Positions 1 to 7,707 of a stretch of DNA of 48,278 nt are shown here, in pieces. The stretch spans positions 1-48,278 of the forward strand of contig CALSOZ010000018.1 of assembly GCA_943788095.1 (NCBI GenBank), given 5' to 3'. Every line of letters starts with the position of its first letter. Positions within the stretch are counted from its first letter, which is position 1. The position numbers and the translations under genes were made by a program. The notes under the pieces were generated by a model. That model searched no databases. It was not told the origin of the DNA and worked only from the letters and a program-made list of their open reading frames with translations. This DNA is from an uncultured Flavobacteriaceae bacterium. Lineage in GTDB: Bacteria; Bacteroidota; Bacteroidia; Flavobacteriales; Flavobacteriaceae.

Positions 1-2
1 AA

Positions 3-107
3 GAAATTGATGAGATTAATTTCATCAAACGTACTGTAATGAAAAAGCACAAAAATAATTCTACAGAAACTGTAAAACAGCGTTACGTACAAAATCCGTT
101 TCGCTAA
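3..107 (+). CDS. C-terminal tail of an unidentified protein (partial)
   Basis: An open frame enters from the left edge and ends at a TAA, encoding 34 residues that finish in RYVQNPFR. The tail is basic and polar (KRTVMKKHKNN). I do not recognise the family from so short a piece. It converges with dapD, which ends 28 bases further on. That it is coding is inferred only from the open frame at the edge and its position. Confidence 0.4.
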   Translation, partial: EIDEINFIKRTVMKKHKNNSTETVKQRYVQNPFR

Positions 108-135
108 GGTTTTTAAGCTTTCAACATACATCGGA

Positions 136-951
136 CTAAACCGCTACATTATGAGTTCTTAAAGCATCATTTAAAGACGTCTTTTTGTTGGTGCTTTCTT
201 TTCGTTTTCCAATAATTAAAGCACACGGAACATTGAAATTTCCAGATGGAAATTCTTTTGCATAACTTCCAGGAATCACTACCGAACGTGCAGGAACAAT
301 TCCTTTATATTCTTTTGGTTCATCGCCAGTCACATCAATAATTTTGGTACTCATAGTCAAGACCACACCAGCCCCTAGGACGGCTTCGGTTTCAACTCGA
401 ACGCCTTCCACCACAATGCATCGAGATCCAATAAAAGCATTATCTTCAATAATTACCGGAGCTGCTTGAAGTGGCTCTAAGACCCCTCCAATTCCTACGC
501 CACCAGAAAGGTGCACGTTTTTACCAATTTGTGCGCAACTTCCTACCGTTGCCCACGTATCGACCATGGTGCCTTCATCGACATACGCTCCAATATTCAC
601 ATAACTGGGCATCAAAATAGTGCCTTTTGAAATATAGGCGCCATGACGTGCAACCGCATGGGGTACCACACGGATGCCTTTTTCGGCATAGCCTGTTTTT
701 AAGGGAATTTTATCGTGAAACTCAAACGGCCCAACTTCGATGGTTTCCATGGTTTGAATCGGGAAATACATCACAACTGCTTTCTTGACCCATTCGTTCA
801 CTTGCCATCCCTCTGTGGTGGGTTCAGCGACTCGAAGGTCTCCTTTGTCTAATAAATCAACAATGGTTCTAATTGCATCTTGAGTTGTGGTTTCGTCTAA
901 AAGAGCTCGATTGTCCCAAGCTGCTTCAATAAGTGGTCGTAAGTTGTTCAT
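136..951 (-). CDS. dapD: 2,3,4,5-tetrahydropyridine-2,6-dicarboxylate N-succinyltransferase
   Basis: This 271-residue protein transfers succinyl from succinyl-CoA to tetrahydrodipicolinate in the succinylase branch of lysine and meso-diaminopimelate synthesis, which feeds peptidoglycan. The N-terminal helical domain (residues about 1-90) is followed by a left-handed beta-helix of hexapeptide repeats (about 95-210, for example GAYVDEGTMVDTWATVGSCA and IGKNVHLSGGVGIGGVL). The length matches the family. A TATCTTTG promoter element lies 16 bases before the ATG. It is transcribed alone, converging on the fragment at the left edge and diverging from ruvX. Confidence 0.97.
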   Translation of the reverse strand: MNNLRPLIEAAWDNRALLDETTTQDAIRTIVDLLDKGDLRVAEPTTEGWQVNEWVKKAVVMYFPIQTMETIEVGPFEFHDKIPLKTGYAEKGIRVVPHAVARHGAYISKGTILMPSYVNIGAYVDEGTMVDTWATVGSCAQIGKNVHLSGGVGIGGVLEPLQAAPVIIEDNAFIGSRCIVVEGVRVETEAVLGAGVVLTMSTKIIDVTGDEPKEYKGIVPARSVVIPGSYAKEFPSGNFNVPCALIIGKRKESTNKKTSLNDALRTHNVAV

Positions 952-966
952 TATGTATTTTTTCTA

Positions 967-974
967 CAAAGATA
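967..974 (-). promoter_or_regulatory. Promoter -7 element of dapD
   Basis: On the minus strand this reads TATCTTTG, an exact match to the Bacteroidota -7 consensus TAnnTTTG, 16 bases upstream of the dapD start. A clear TTG at -33 is not visible. The predicted leader is about 10 nt. Confidence 0.6.
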
Positions 975-1119
975 AGCTTAATAAGAAATAAAATATAAAC
1001 AGATGTGCATTTCGAACGAAATTTGTCAATTTGAATGAATTTCGCATTCTTTTTGTTAAAATCAAAACCGATATTGATTTTCCATTGAATGATTCAAAAC
1101 AGAGTTCGATATAAAACTG

Positions 1120-1127
1120 TATTTTTG
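1120..1127 (+). promoter_or_regulatory. Promoter -7 element of ruvX
   Basis: TATTTTTG matches TAnnTTTG and ends 6 bases before the preferred ruvX start at 1134. The transcript would start at or within a couple of bases of the ATG, so it would be nearly leaderless. This also argues against the upstream ATG at 1089, which would lie before the transcription start. Confidence 0.6.
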
Positions 1128-1133
1128 CGTTCT

Positions 1134-1544
1134 ATGGGACGTCTTTTAGCAATTGATTATGGGAGTAAACGAACGGGAATCGCCGTCACGGATGAGATGC
1201 AAATCATAGCGTCGGGTTTGACAACGGTCGAAACAAAAACACTGATACCGTTTTTAAAAACCTATTGCGAAAACGAATCTGTCGAATTATTTCTTATTGG
1301 ATTGCCAAAACAAATGAATAATGAACTTTCGGAAAGTGAGCCATTGATCTTAAAATTTATTCAAACCTTAGAAAAACATATTCCACATATTCCGATCGAA
1401 CGTGTCGATGAACGCTTTACCTCTAAAATGGCCTTTCAAACCATGATTGATAGTGGTCTCAATAAAAAACAACGTAAAAATAAGGCGCTGGTTGATGAAA
1501 TTAGTGCGACTCTTATTCTACAATCCTATCTTCACAATAAATAA
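1134..1544 (+). CDS. ruvX: Putative pre-16S rRNA nuclease / Holliday junction resolvase-like protein YqgF
   Basis: YqgF/RuvX proteins have an RNase H-like fold and are implicated in 16S rRNA 5'-end maturation, with earlier suggestions of junction resolution. From the ATG at 1134 the product is 136 residues, opening with MGRLLAIDYGSKRTGIAVTD, whose first Asp is the expected metal ligand. It then has LIGLPK, the RVDERFTS block and a DEIAAT-like DEISATLILQSYL end. An in-frame ATG at 1089 would add 15 residues that do not fit the family and lie upstream of the promoter element, so I prefer 1134. def follows 61 bases downstream with its own promoter element. Confidence 0.93.
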   Translation: MGRLLAIDYGSKRTGIAVTDEMQIIASGLTTVETKTLIPFLKTYCENESVELFLIGLPKQMNNELSESEPLILKFIQTLEKHIPHIPIERVDERFTSKMAFQTMIDSGLNKKQRKNKALVDEISATLILQSYLHNK

Positions 1545-1578
1545 GTCTAGAAGTTTTATTTTATAATCCCAAAAATTG

Positions 1579-1586
1579 TATTTTTG
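1579..1586 (+). promoter_or_regulatory. Promoter -7 element of def
   Basis: TATTTTTG, an exact TAnnTTTG match, lies 19 bases before the def start codon in the 61-base gap after ruvX. The predicted leader is about 14 nt. Confidence 0.55.
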
Positions 1587-1605
1587 ACCTCTTATAATTA
1601 GTTGT

Positions 1606-2199
1606 ATGATTTTACCAATTGTGGCTTACGGAGATCCTGTTCTTAAAAAGAAAGCGATTGAAATTACGCCAGAACATCCAAATTTAGAGCAAATCATTGC
1701 CAATATGTACGAGTCTATGTACGGCGCCTCTGGTGTTGGATTAGCCGCACCACAGATTGGGCTTTCCATTCGGTTGTTTTTGGTGGATACGTCGCCTTTT
1801 TCAGATGATGAAAGCTATTCTAAGGAAGAGCAGGAACAATTAAACTCCTTTAAACGGACGTTTATCAATCCTAAAATGCTTGAAGAAACAGGTGAGGAAT
1901 GGAGCTTTAACGAAGGCTGTTTGAGTATCCCCAACGTTCGTGAAGAGGTGTTGAGAAAGCCGACTATTAAAATCGAATATCAAGATGAGGATTTTAAAAC
2001 CCATGTCGAAGAATTTGACGGTTTAATCGCTCGCGTGATTCAACATGAGTATGATCATATCGAAGGGATTTTGTTTACGGACAAAGTATCGTCCTTAAAA
2101 AAACGCTTATTAAAAGGAAAACTGAGTAATATTTCTAAAGGAAAAACGAGTGTGGATTATCGCATGCGATTTCCAAAGAGTTCAAAAAAACGATCTTAA
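1606..2199 (+). CDS. def: Peptide deformylase
   Basis: Removes the N-formyl group from nascent polypeptides in the cytoplasm. The 197-residue protein shows all three family motifs: GVGLAAPQ (residues 43-50), EGCLS (103-107, with metal ligand Cys105) and HEYDH (147-151, with two His ligands and the catalytic Glu). There is an acidic insert (about 65-80), and the length is usual for Bacteroidota deformylases. The DUF5606 gene follows 20 bases later, probably in the same transcript. Confidence 0.97.
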   Translation: MILPIVAYGDPVLKKKAIEITPEHPNLEQIIANMYESMYGASGVGLAAPQIGLSIRLFLVDTSPFSDDESYSKEEQEQLNSFKRTFINPKMLEETGEEWSFNEGCLSIPNVREEVLRKPTIKIEYQDEDFKTHVEEFDGLIARVIQHEYDHIEGILFTDKVSSLKKRLLKGKLSNISKGKTSVDYRMRFPKSSKKRS

Positions 2200-2219
2200 A
2201 TCAAACTTAAACTTAATTA

Positions 2220-2639
2220 ATGGAATTAGATAAAATTTTAGCCATCTCAAAAAAACCGGGCTTATTCAAATTAATCACCAAATCGCGTGGCGGATTTATT
2301 GCAGAATCCCTCATCGATCAAAAACGGCTATCCGTCAGTATTAATAACAATGTAAGTGTATTAAGCGAAATCGCCATCTATACCCTAGGCGAAGAATTGC
2401 CGCTGAAAGATGTTTTTTTTAAGATATTTGAAAAAGAAAAGGGTCAAGATACAAGCACGAGTCCCAAAGCATCTAAAGACGATTTAGAAGCCTATTTTTT
2501 CTCGGTTCTCCCTGATTATGATGAAGATCGGGTGTATCCGAGTGATATTAAAAAGGTCTTAAATTGGTATAATTTACTAAATAAACACAAGCTGTTAGAT
2601 TTTAAAATAGAGGCTTCTAATACAGAAGAGGAAGCATAA
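2220..2639 (+). CDS. DUF5606 family protein
   Basis: A soluble 139-residue protein beginning MELDKILAISKKPGLFKLI. The pattern is that of DUF5606, a Bacteroidota family without an assigned role. It has a compact N-terminal domain (residues about 1-65, with a basic KSRGGF strand), a lysine/serine-rich linker, and a C-terminal helical segment with FSVLPDYDEDRVYPSDIKKVLNWYN. It sits 20 bases after def and is followed by a strong terminator, so def-DUF5606 looks like one unit. I assign no function beyond that association. Confidence 0.85.
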   Translation: MELDKILAISKKPGLFKLITKSRGGFIAESLIDQKRLSVSINNNVSVLSEIAIYTLGEELPLKDVFFKIFEKEKGQDTSTSPKASKDDLEAYFFSVLPDYDEDRVYPSDIKKVLNWYNLLNKHKLLDFKIEASNTEEEA

Positions 2640-2640
2640 A

Positions 2641-2667
2641 AAAAAGCAGCGATTCGCTGCTTTTTTT
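2641..2667 (+). terminator. Intrinsic terminator after def-DUF5606
   Basis: GCAGCG and CGCTGC form a stem around an ATT loop (2646-2660), flanked by A-runs and a T-run so that it could also work in reverse. It separates the def unit from the MATE gene. Confidence 0.85.
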
Positions 2668-2682
2668 AACACCATAATTTAA

Positions 2683-4062
2683 ATGTTTGCACACTTAACA
2701 AAAGAATTCAACTACAACTGGAAGTTGGCCGCACCTGTCATTCTGGGCATGTTGGGGCATACTTTTGTGGGATTCGTTGATAATATTATGGTGGGCCAAT
2801 TGGGATCGGCCGCCTTGGCGGCGGTGTCTCTAGGGAATAGTTTTTTCTTTGTTGCCATGTCACTCGGAATCGGGTTTTCGACGGCGATTACGCCATTGGT
2901 TGCAGAAGCAGATTCCGAAAATAATTTCAAAAAAGGAAAGTCCGCATTTAAGCATGGCTTATTTTTATGTACGCTATTAAGTCTGTTGTTGTATGCCATG
3001 ATTCTATTGGCAAAACCACTTATGAAATTGATGGATCAACCCGAAGAAGTGGTGGTTTTGGCGATGCCATATTTAAATATTATTGCCATTTCGTTGATTC
3101 CGCTTATTATTTTTCAAGGATTTAAGCAATTTAGTGATGGATTGTCGTTGACCAAACACGCCATGTATGCGACGCTATTTGCCAATATTTTAAATGTTGG
3201 GTTTAATTATGTATTGATTTTTGGTAAATTTGGATTTCCTGAAATGGGCATCGTTGGAGCTGGGGTTGGGACTCTAATTTCTCGTGTGGCAATGGTTGTT
3301 TTGATCTGGTATCTACTTAAAAATGATCCAAAAACAAAGGCCTTTGTAAGTCAGATCAAGCTATTTGTTTTAGAAAATTCAATGCTCAAAAAAATATTGA
3401 ACCTCGGGTTGCCAAGTGCCATGCAAATGTTTTTTGAAGTCGCTATTTTTACAGCGGCTATATGGTTGAGTGGTTTGTTGGGGAAAAATGCCCAAGCCGC
3501 CAATCAAATCGCCCTCAACTTATCGTCCATGACTTTTATGATTGCGATGGGATTGAGTGTCACTGCAATGATTCGGGTTGGAAATCAAAAAGGATTGAAA
3601 AATTATGTTGAGCTTCAGCGGATCGCAAAATCAATTTTTCTAATGGGCATTATATTTGCCTCAATTTTTGCAACCTTATTTTTAATTTTTCACGATGTAT
3701 TTCCAACCTTATATCTAGATTTAGACGATGTAAACAACTATTTAGACAATCAAGAAGTGATTGCAATCGCTTCCAAATTACTGTTGGTGGCGGCGCTTTT
3801 TCAGATTAGTGACAGCATCCAAGTGGTGTTTTTGGGAGCTTTAAGAGGGTTACAGGATGTTAAAATCCCAACCTTGATTACCTTTGTGTCCTACTGGGTG
3901 ATTGGGTTTCCCACAAGCTATGTTCTTGGAAAGGCCGAAGTTTATGGCAGTACAGGCATCTGGATCGGACTCTTAGTCGGATTAGGGTCGGCTTCCATTT
4001 TTTTATATCTTAGATTTATTTTTCTAACCAATCGTTTGATTCAAACGCATAATATGAAGTAA
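2683..4062 (+). CDS. MATE family efflux transporter
   Basis: A 459-residue integral membrane protein of the multidrug and toxic compound extrusion family, which exports cationic or neutral compounds in exchange for Na+ or H+. About twelve hydrophobic segments are visible in two homologous halves. The N-terminal block WKLAAPVILGMLGHTFVGFV and a VDNIMVGQLGSAALAAVSL segment are characteristic. The second half restarts at about residue 235 (LGLPSAMQMFFEVAIF). The substrate cannot be read from sequence. The next gene begins 2 bases after its stop, suggesting coupled expression with the small acidic protein and the PAP2 phosphatase. Confidence 0.93.
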   Translation: MFAHLTKEFNYNWKLAAPVILGMLGHTFVGFVDNIMVGQLGSAALAAVSLGNSFFFVAMSLGIGFSTAITPLVAEADSENNFKKGKSAFKHGLFLCTLLSLLLYAMILLAKPLMKLMDQPEEVVVLAMPYLNIIAISLIPLIIFQGFKQFSDGLSLTKHAMYATLFANILNVGFNYVLIFGKFGFPEMGIVGAGVGTLISRVAMVVLIWYLLKNDPKTKAFVSQIKLFVLENSMLKKILNLGLPSAMQMFFEVAIFTAAIWLSGLLGKNAQAANQIALNLSSMTFMIAMGLSVTAMIRVGNQKGLKNYVELQRIAKSIFLMGIIFASIFATLFLIFHDVFPTLYLDLDDVNNYLDNQEVIAIASKLLLVAALFQISDSIQVVFLGALRGLQDVKIPTLITFVSYWVIGFPTSYVLGKAEVYGSTGIWIGLLVGLGSASIFLYLRFIFLTNRLIQTHNMK

Positions 4063-4064
4063 CT

Positions 4065-4292
4065 ATGGAATTACCAAAATTCATCCTCGGAGATAACACC
4101 AAATTTCCAAACGCTATCTATGTCATTCATACGGAGTTTCCTAGGTTTATCATCAATTTAGAAACGGATGAAGTGGAGTGGTTAGAGGAATTTGACACTC
4201 AAGATGAAGAAGAATTACTTTCGGAAACAGAAACGGCCATTGCTGAAGCCTCTGCTTTTTATGACAGTGAAGTCAACACTTACGATACTTAG
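4065..4292 (+). CDS. Small acidic hypothetical protein
   Basis: A 75-residue, strongly acidic protein with an ordered N-terminal part (PKFILGDNTKFPNAIYVIHT, PRFIINLETDEVEWLEEF) and an acidic tail (DTQDEEELLSETETAIAEA). It has no signal peptide or membrane segment. It is tightly packed between the MATE gene (2-base gap) and the PAP2 gene (2-base gap), which supports its reality. I do not know its function. The pattern of a short IxLETDEVEWLE strand plus an acidic tail suggests a small cytoplasmic adaptor, but that is only an impression. Confidence 0.8.
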   Translation: MELPKFILGDNTKFPNAIYVIHTEFPRFIINLETDEVEWLEEFDTQDEEELLSETETAIAEASAFYDSEVNTYDT

Positions 4293-4294
4293 AA

Positions 4295-4861
4295 ATGATA
4301 GAACAACTTTTAGAATTTGACAAAGCCTTTTTTTTATACCTAAATAATTTAGGAACGGCGTCTGGGGATGGGTTTTGGAACCTGATTACCAACAAGCGCA
4401 CCTTCATTCCATTGTATCTGGTGTTGCTGTATTTGATGTCAAAATCATTGTCTAAAAAAGAAATTCTGATTCTCGTCCTCACCATTGCTGGAATGATTTT
4501 GTTTACGGATCAAATCACCAACTTTTTTAAATTTAGTTTTCAACGGTTGCGACCTTGTGCACAAGAGGGCGTTTTAGAATACATTCGACAAACCGACTGT
4601 TGGGGTTATGGCTTCTTTTCAGGGCATTCTTCCAATTCAATGGCCACCGCAATTTTTACAGGCTTAATGCTACGCCCTGTTTATAAGAACTTAATTTATT
4701 TTATGATTATTTGGAGTTTGGTCGTGGCTTACAGTCGGATCTACTTAGGACTTCATTATCCGTTAGATATTATTTGTGGTCTGACTTTCGGAGTCCTGGC
4801 TGGAAGCTTGTTTTTTACCATTTTTAAGCGGTTAAGTGCGCGTTTTGTGCAAAGTAAGTAG
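4295..4861 (+). CDS. PAP2-superfamily membrane phosphatase
   Basis: A 188-residue membrane protein of the type 2 phosphatidic acid phosphatase superfamily. The three phosphatase motifs are present: KFSFQRLRP (residues 79-87), SGHSS (109-113) and SRIYLGLHYPLD (147-158, with catalytic His and Asp). About five transmembrane segments surround them, which places the active site on the periplasmic face. Likely substrates are undecaprenyl pyrophosphate or phospholipid phosphates; the sequence does not decide. Its last 30 bases overlap the 3' end of meaB on the other strand. Confidence 0.92.
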   Translation: MIEQLLEFDKAFFLYLNNLGTASGDGFWNLITNKRTFIPLYLVLLYLMSKSLSKKEILILVLTIAGMILFTDQITNFFKFSFQRLRPCAQEGVLEYIRQTDCWGYGFFSGHSSNSMATAIFTGLMLRPVYKNLIYFMIIWSLVVAYSRIYLGLHYPLDIICGLTFGVLAGSLFFTIFKRLSARFVQSK

Positions 4862-5923
4862 ATATTCAGCAGCGGCAAAGGGCGAGCGCTTATTGGCCGT
4901 AATCAATGCCATTTGAGTTTTTAATTCTTTGGCGATCACCTCGTCCTGAAAAAATTGATCTTTTAATTGGTTTTCAATCGATTGTAGCAACCAAAATGTA
5001 TTTTGTTCCTGCCGTTTTTTGATGAAATAACCGTCTTTATTCGCATGATCAACATAGTCCGAAATTAAAGTCCATGCGTCATCAATCCCTTTGTTTTCAA
5101 GCGCACTACACAACAGTACTTTAGGAATCCAATTGGAGGCTTTGGCAGGGTAGAGGTGAAGGGCTCGGTTGAATTCTACCTTTGCTAATTTAGCTGCTGT
5201 TAGATTGTTTCCATCAGCTTTGTTGATGATAATGGCATCCGCCATTTCTATAATTCCACGTTTGATGCCTTGCAGTTCATCCCCAGCTCCGGCGAGTTTG
5301 AGGAGTAAGAAAAAATCGACCATGCTATGAACCGCCGTTTCACTTTGTCCAACGCCCACGGTTTCAATCAGGATCACATCGTAGCCAGCAGCTTCGCAGA
5401 GGGTGATGGTTTCACGGGTGTGGCGTGCCACCCCGCCCAACGCATCGCCTGCGGCGGAAGGCCGAATAAATGCCTTAGGGTTTTTAACCAAGGTATCCAT
5501 GCGAGTTTTATCCCCTAAAATACTTCCCTTACTTAGCGTGCTCGTTGGATCGACTGCTAAGACAGCGACCTCCAATCCCAGCTCTGTTAAATACGTGCCC
5601 AACGCTTCTATAAACGTGCTTTTTCCAACGCCAGGAACGCCAGTAATTCCAATTCTAATGGACGGTTTTTGGTGTTCTAAGCAGCTTTGAATCAGGGTAT
5701 GGGCTTTTTCTTTATGGGTTGGGCTGTGACTTTCAATTAAGGTGATTCCCTGACTCAAGGCCGCCGTATTCCTGTTTAAAATACCTTTGAGAAGGGTCGC
5801 TGCAGAGGGTTGTTCTAAACGTTTCTTTTTGAGCTGTAAGATCGCATCCTTGCTCGTGGCTTCTTGGTTTGAAACCCCTTCATTTTCTCGAAGGGCACTT
5901 TTTGTTGGTTGCTTTTTTTTCAC
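4832..5923 (-). CDS. meaB: Methylmalonyl-CoA mutase-associated GTPase MeaB
   Basis: A G3E-family GTPase that protects adenosylcobalamin-dependent methylmalonyl-CoA mutase and gates cofactor loading. The 363-residue protein has the Walker A GVPGVGKST (residues 95-103), the switch/Walker B block ETVGVGQSE (187-195) and the NKAD base-specificity motif (234-237). A lysine-rich N-terminal extension of about 40 residues is variable in the family. The start is GTG. The gene overlaps the PAP2 gene tail-to-tail by 30 bases. A B12 adenosyltransferase gene lies 6 kb away on the same strand, fitting a B12-dependent propionate pathway; no mutase gene is in the window. Confidence 0.95.
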   Translation of the reverse strand: MKKKQPTKSALRENEGVSNQEATSKDAILQLKKKRLEQPSAATLLKGILNRNTAALSQGITLIESHSPTHKEKAHTLIQSCLEHQKPSIRIGITGVPGVGKSTFIEALGTYLTELGLEVAVLAVDPTSTLSKGSILGDKTRMDTLVKNPKAFIRPSAAGDALGGVARHTRETITLCEAAGYDVILIETVGVGQSETAVHSMVDFFLLLKLAGAGDELQGIKRGIIEMADAIIINKADGNNLTAAKLAKVEFNRALHLYPAKASNWIPKVLLCSALENKGIDDAWTLISDYVDHANKDGYFIKKRQEQNTFWLLQSIENQLKDQFFQDEVIAKELKTQMALITANKRSPFAAAEYLLTLHKTRT

Positions 5924-6011
5924 ATTTCTAATATTGCCCCTAAATTAATCTAAATTTTTATACTAGGATAATCTTTTTGATTGTCCGTATCTTTAGGAGC
6001 AATTTAAACCC

Positions 6012-6695
6012 ATGGATTTTAAAACGTTTTTATTTGAGTTGTCACCAAATCCCACCAAGGTCATCGCGCCAACAGTAGATTTTAGCGCCTATGTTTCTAT
6101 GGATTTATCCAAAGACAATTCCGCGCTTCAACGCTTTGACCACAGCAGTTCAGAAGCGTGGACCGATTATATCAATGCTTACCTTCAAAATCGAAATAAA
6201 TCCATTGCCTATGGTGGCTATTTAGAAGTGCGATCTATCTATAACAGAAGTGAATATTTTAGAAATCAAAATGCTGCCGATTCACGAAACATCCATTTGG
6301 GGGTTGACTTGTGGTGTGCTGCTGAAACGCCGGTCCTCGCAGCTTTTGAGGGAGTGGTGCATAGCTTTCAAAACAACACCAATTATGGCGATTATGGCCC
6401 GACCATTATTTTAAAACATTGCATTGAGACTGTGGAATTTTACACGCTTTATGGGCATTTGTCTATGGCCTCTATTGAAGGTGTATGCAAAAACGACCAA
6501 ATCTCTGAAGGACAGGTGATTGGATGGCTTGGAAATTCGGAAGTAAATGGGGATTATGCGCCGCATTTACACTTTCAAATCATCAAAAATATTGCAAACT
6601 ATGAAGGCGATTATCCAGGAGTGTCTTCTCAAAATTATTTAGCATTTTACCGTGCAAATTGTCCCGATCCCAATTTGGTTTTAAAGTTGTATTAG
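6012..6695 (+). CDS. M23 family metallopeptidase without an evident signal peptide
   Basis: A 227-residue protein with a LytM/M23 domain, a zinc endopeptidase fold that usually cleaves peptidoglycan cross-bridges. The zinc ligands are in place: His95 and Asp99 in HLGVDLW, and His185/His187 in HLHFQ, plus His149 in LYGHLS. The N-terminus MDFKTFLFELSPNPTK is not a recognisable signal sequence and no lipobox is seen, which is unusual for an enzyme of the wall. It may be exported by another route or act on a non-wall substrate. Its stop overlaps that of the DUF6428 gene (shared TTAG). Confidence 0.88.
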   Translation: MDFKTFLFELSPNPTKVIAPTVDFSAYVSMDLSKDNSALQRFDHSSSEAWTDYINAYLQNRNKSIAYGGYLEVRSIYNRSEYFRNQNAADSRNIHLGVDLWCAAETPVLAAFEGVVHSFQNNTNYGDYGPTIILKHCIETVEFYTLYGHLSMASIEGVCKNDQISEGQVIGWLGNSEVNGDYAPHLHFQIIKNIANYEGDYPGVSSQNYLAFYRANCPDPNLVLKLY

Positions 6696-7156
6696 CAACA
6701 AGTTCCGCCTGGAGCACACTGTGGTTCTGCATTCAAATCCGAGAGTTTCACCTTTGGTTTTTCTGGAATACCACAGTTGTCTTTTGCTAAACAATCGGTT
6801 TGTTGGGTGGTGAGTAAAAAGTATTTCCCATCAAAATCGAGGCCAAATTTACCAATGGTTTCTGCTTGATATTCGACTTCAATTTCTAAGTCTTCGATGT
6901 TTAAGATTTTTTCAGAAAGCGCAATAATACTCAATAGTTTTTCTGGGTGCAATCGGTGGTCATAGTCGTCTGAATCCCAGAGTTGAAAATTGACTTTGGT
7001 CTCGTTTCGGACGGTACCACCACAATCGATGAATTGTTTGTGTATTTTTCCAACTTCCGTCACATGAAAGTGCGTAGGCACCAACGTTCCATTGGGCAAT
7101 TGAAACCTAATGGTTTCAGAATTTTTTAACAGGTGTTTGACTTCTGATAATTTCAT
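6692..7156 (-). CDS. DUF6428 family protein with cysteine-rich C-terminus
   Basis: A 154-residue soluble protein starting MKLSEVKHLLKNSETIRFQLPNG. It resembles DUF6428, a family I recall mostly from Bacteroidota and often beside ArsR-type regulators and arsenic genes; no such partners are in this window. Six or more cysteines are present, including a C-terminal QCAPGGTCC and a CLAKDNC pair, so metal or thiol chemistry is plausible but unproven. A TATCTTTG promoter lies 23 bases upstream. It converges with the M23 gene and shares four bases with it. Confidence 0.8.
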   Translation of the reverse strand: MKLSEVKHLLKNSETIRFQLPNGTLVPTHFHVTEVGKIHKQFIDCGGTVRNETKVNFQLWDSDDYDHRLHPEKLLSIIALSEKILNIEDLEIEVEYQAETIGKFGLDFDGKYFLLTTQQTDCLAKDNCGIPEKPKVKLSDLNAEPQCAPGGTCC

Positions 7157-7314
7157 AAGGCAGTTATTGAGTTGAATACAAAGATAGTTTTTTTGATTGT
7201 ATTGGATGGTTTGATTGTGTGAAGTGAATACATTAAAAGAGCATTGGTTTCAAATTGTTTTAAATCATCTCTACTATCGAAATTTTGATAAAATTTGTAT
7301 TCTTCTTGTTTCAT
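7153..7314 (-). CDS. Possible 53-residue ORF overlapping the DUF6428 start
   Basis: An ATG-initiated frame (MKQEEYKFYQNFDSRDDLKQ to NSITAL) ends in TGA that overlaps the DUF6428 ATG as ATGA, the arrangement of translationally coupled genes. The first half is polar and plausible. The second half runs across the DUF6428 promoter element and may simply be read-through. No homology is recognised. It could be the remnant of a longer gene, or chance. Confidence 0.25.
   Translation of the reverse strand: MKQEEYKFYQNFDSRDDLKQFETNALLMYSLHTIKPSNTIKKTIFVFNSITAL
7179..7186 (-). promoter_or_regulatory. Promoter -7 element of DUF6428 gene
   Basis: The minus strand reads TATCTTTG (TAnnTTTG), ending 22 bases before the DUF6428 ATG; predicted leader about 17 nt. 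No convincing TTG at -33. Confidence 0.5.
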
Positions 7315-7640
7315 AAATGTCTTTGTTTTGCTTGCTCACAACTACAGTATATTGGTACTGGTACCGATATTTCCTATATGTTTGGTTGTTCAATTATTTT
7401 ATATATAGTATTGATAATCAGTGTTTTTTAGTTCTTAAAATTGTATTCTAGTTGCCCTCCGTTTTCCTGGGGTTACTAATATAAATCCCATATTACAATA
7501 AGTTCTTAGGTCTTGATAACGCCTTCATCAGACAGATATCGGAACCTTTCTATTGTGTAATTCACTAAAATAATATCTAAAACTTCGGTCAAGCTACTTA
7601 TGAAGAATCAGATTTGGGATCTAAGACTGATATAAAAGTA
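7315..7640 (+). other. Intergenic stretch without recognisable genes
   Basis: About 325 bases with stops in all frames. A tandem GGTACTGGTACC lies near 7350, but I see no inverted-repeat ends, tRNA or long ORF. It may be a decayed gene; nothing can be assigned. Confidence 0.4.
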
Positions 7641-7676
7641 AAAAAAAATCAGGCATCTCCAAAGAAATACCTGATT
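7641..7676 (-). terminator. Intrinsic terminator of secA
   Basis: AATCAGG and CCTGATT (7647-7653 and 7670-7676) form a stem around a 16-base loop. On the minus strand it is followed by a run of T. It lies 32 bases past the secA stop. Confidence 0.8.
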
Positions 7677-7707
7677 ATTAAACGTTTAGTTTTGCAAGTA
7701 TGAGGAT

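Noticed and set aside
1089-1133. The upstream ATG as the ruvX start
   Set aside because: The 15 added residues do not fit the family, and the promoter element at 1120-1127 lies within them.
7340-7365. Tandem GGTACTGGTACC as a possible mobile-element end or operator
   Set aside because: There is no matching inverted copy, target duplication or transposase fragment within several hundred bases.
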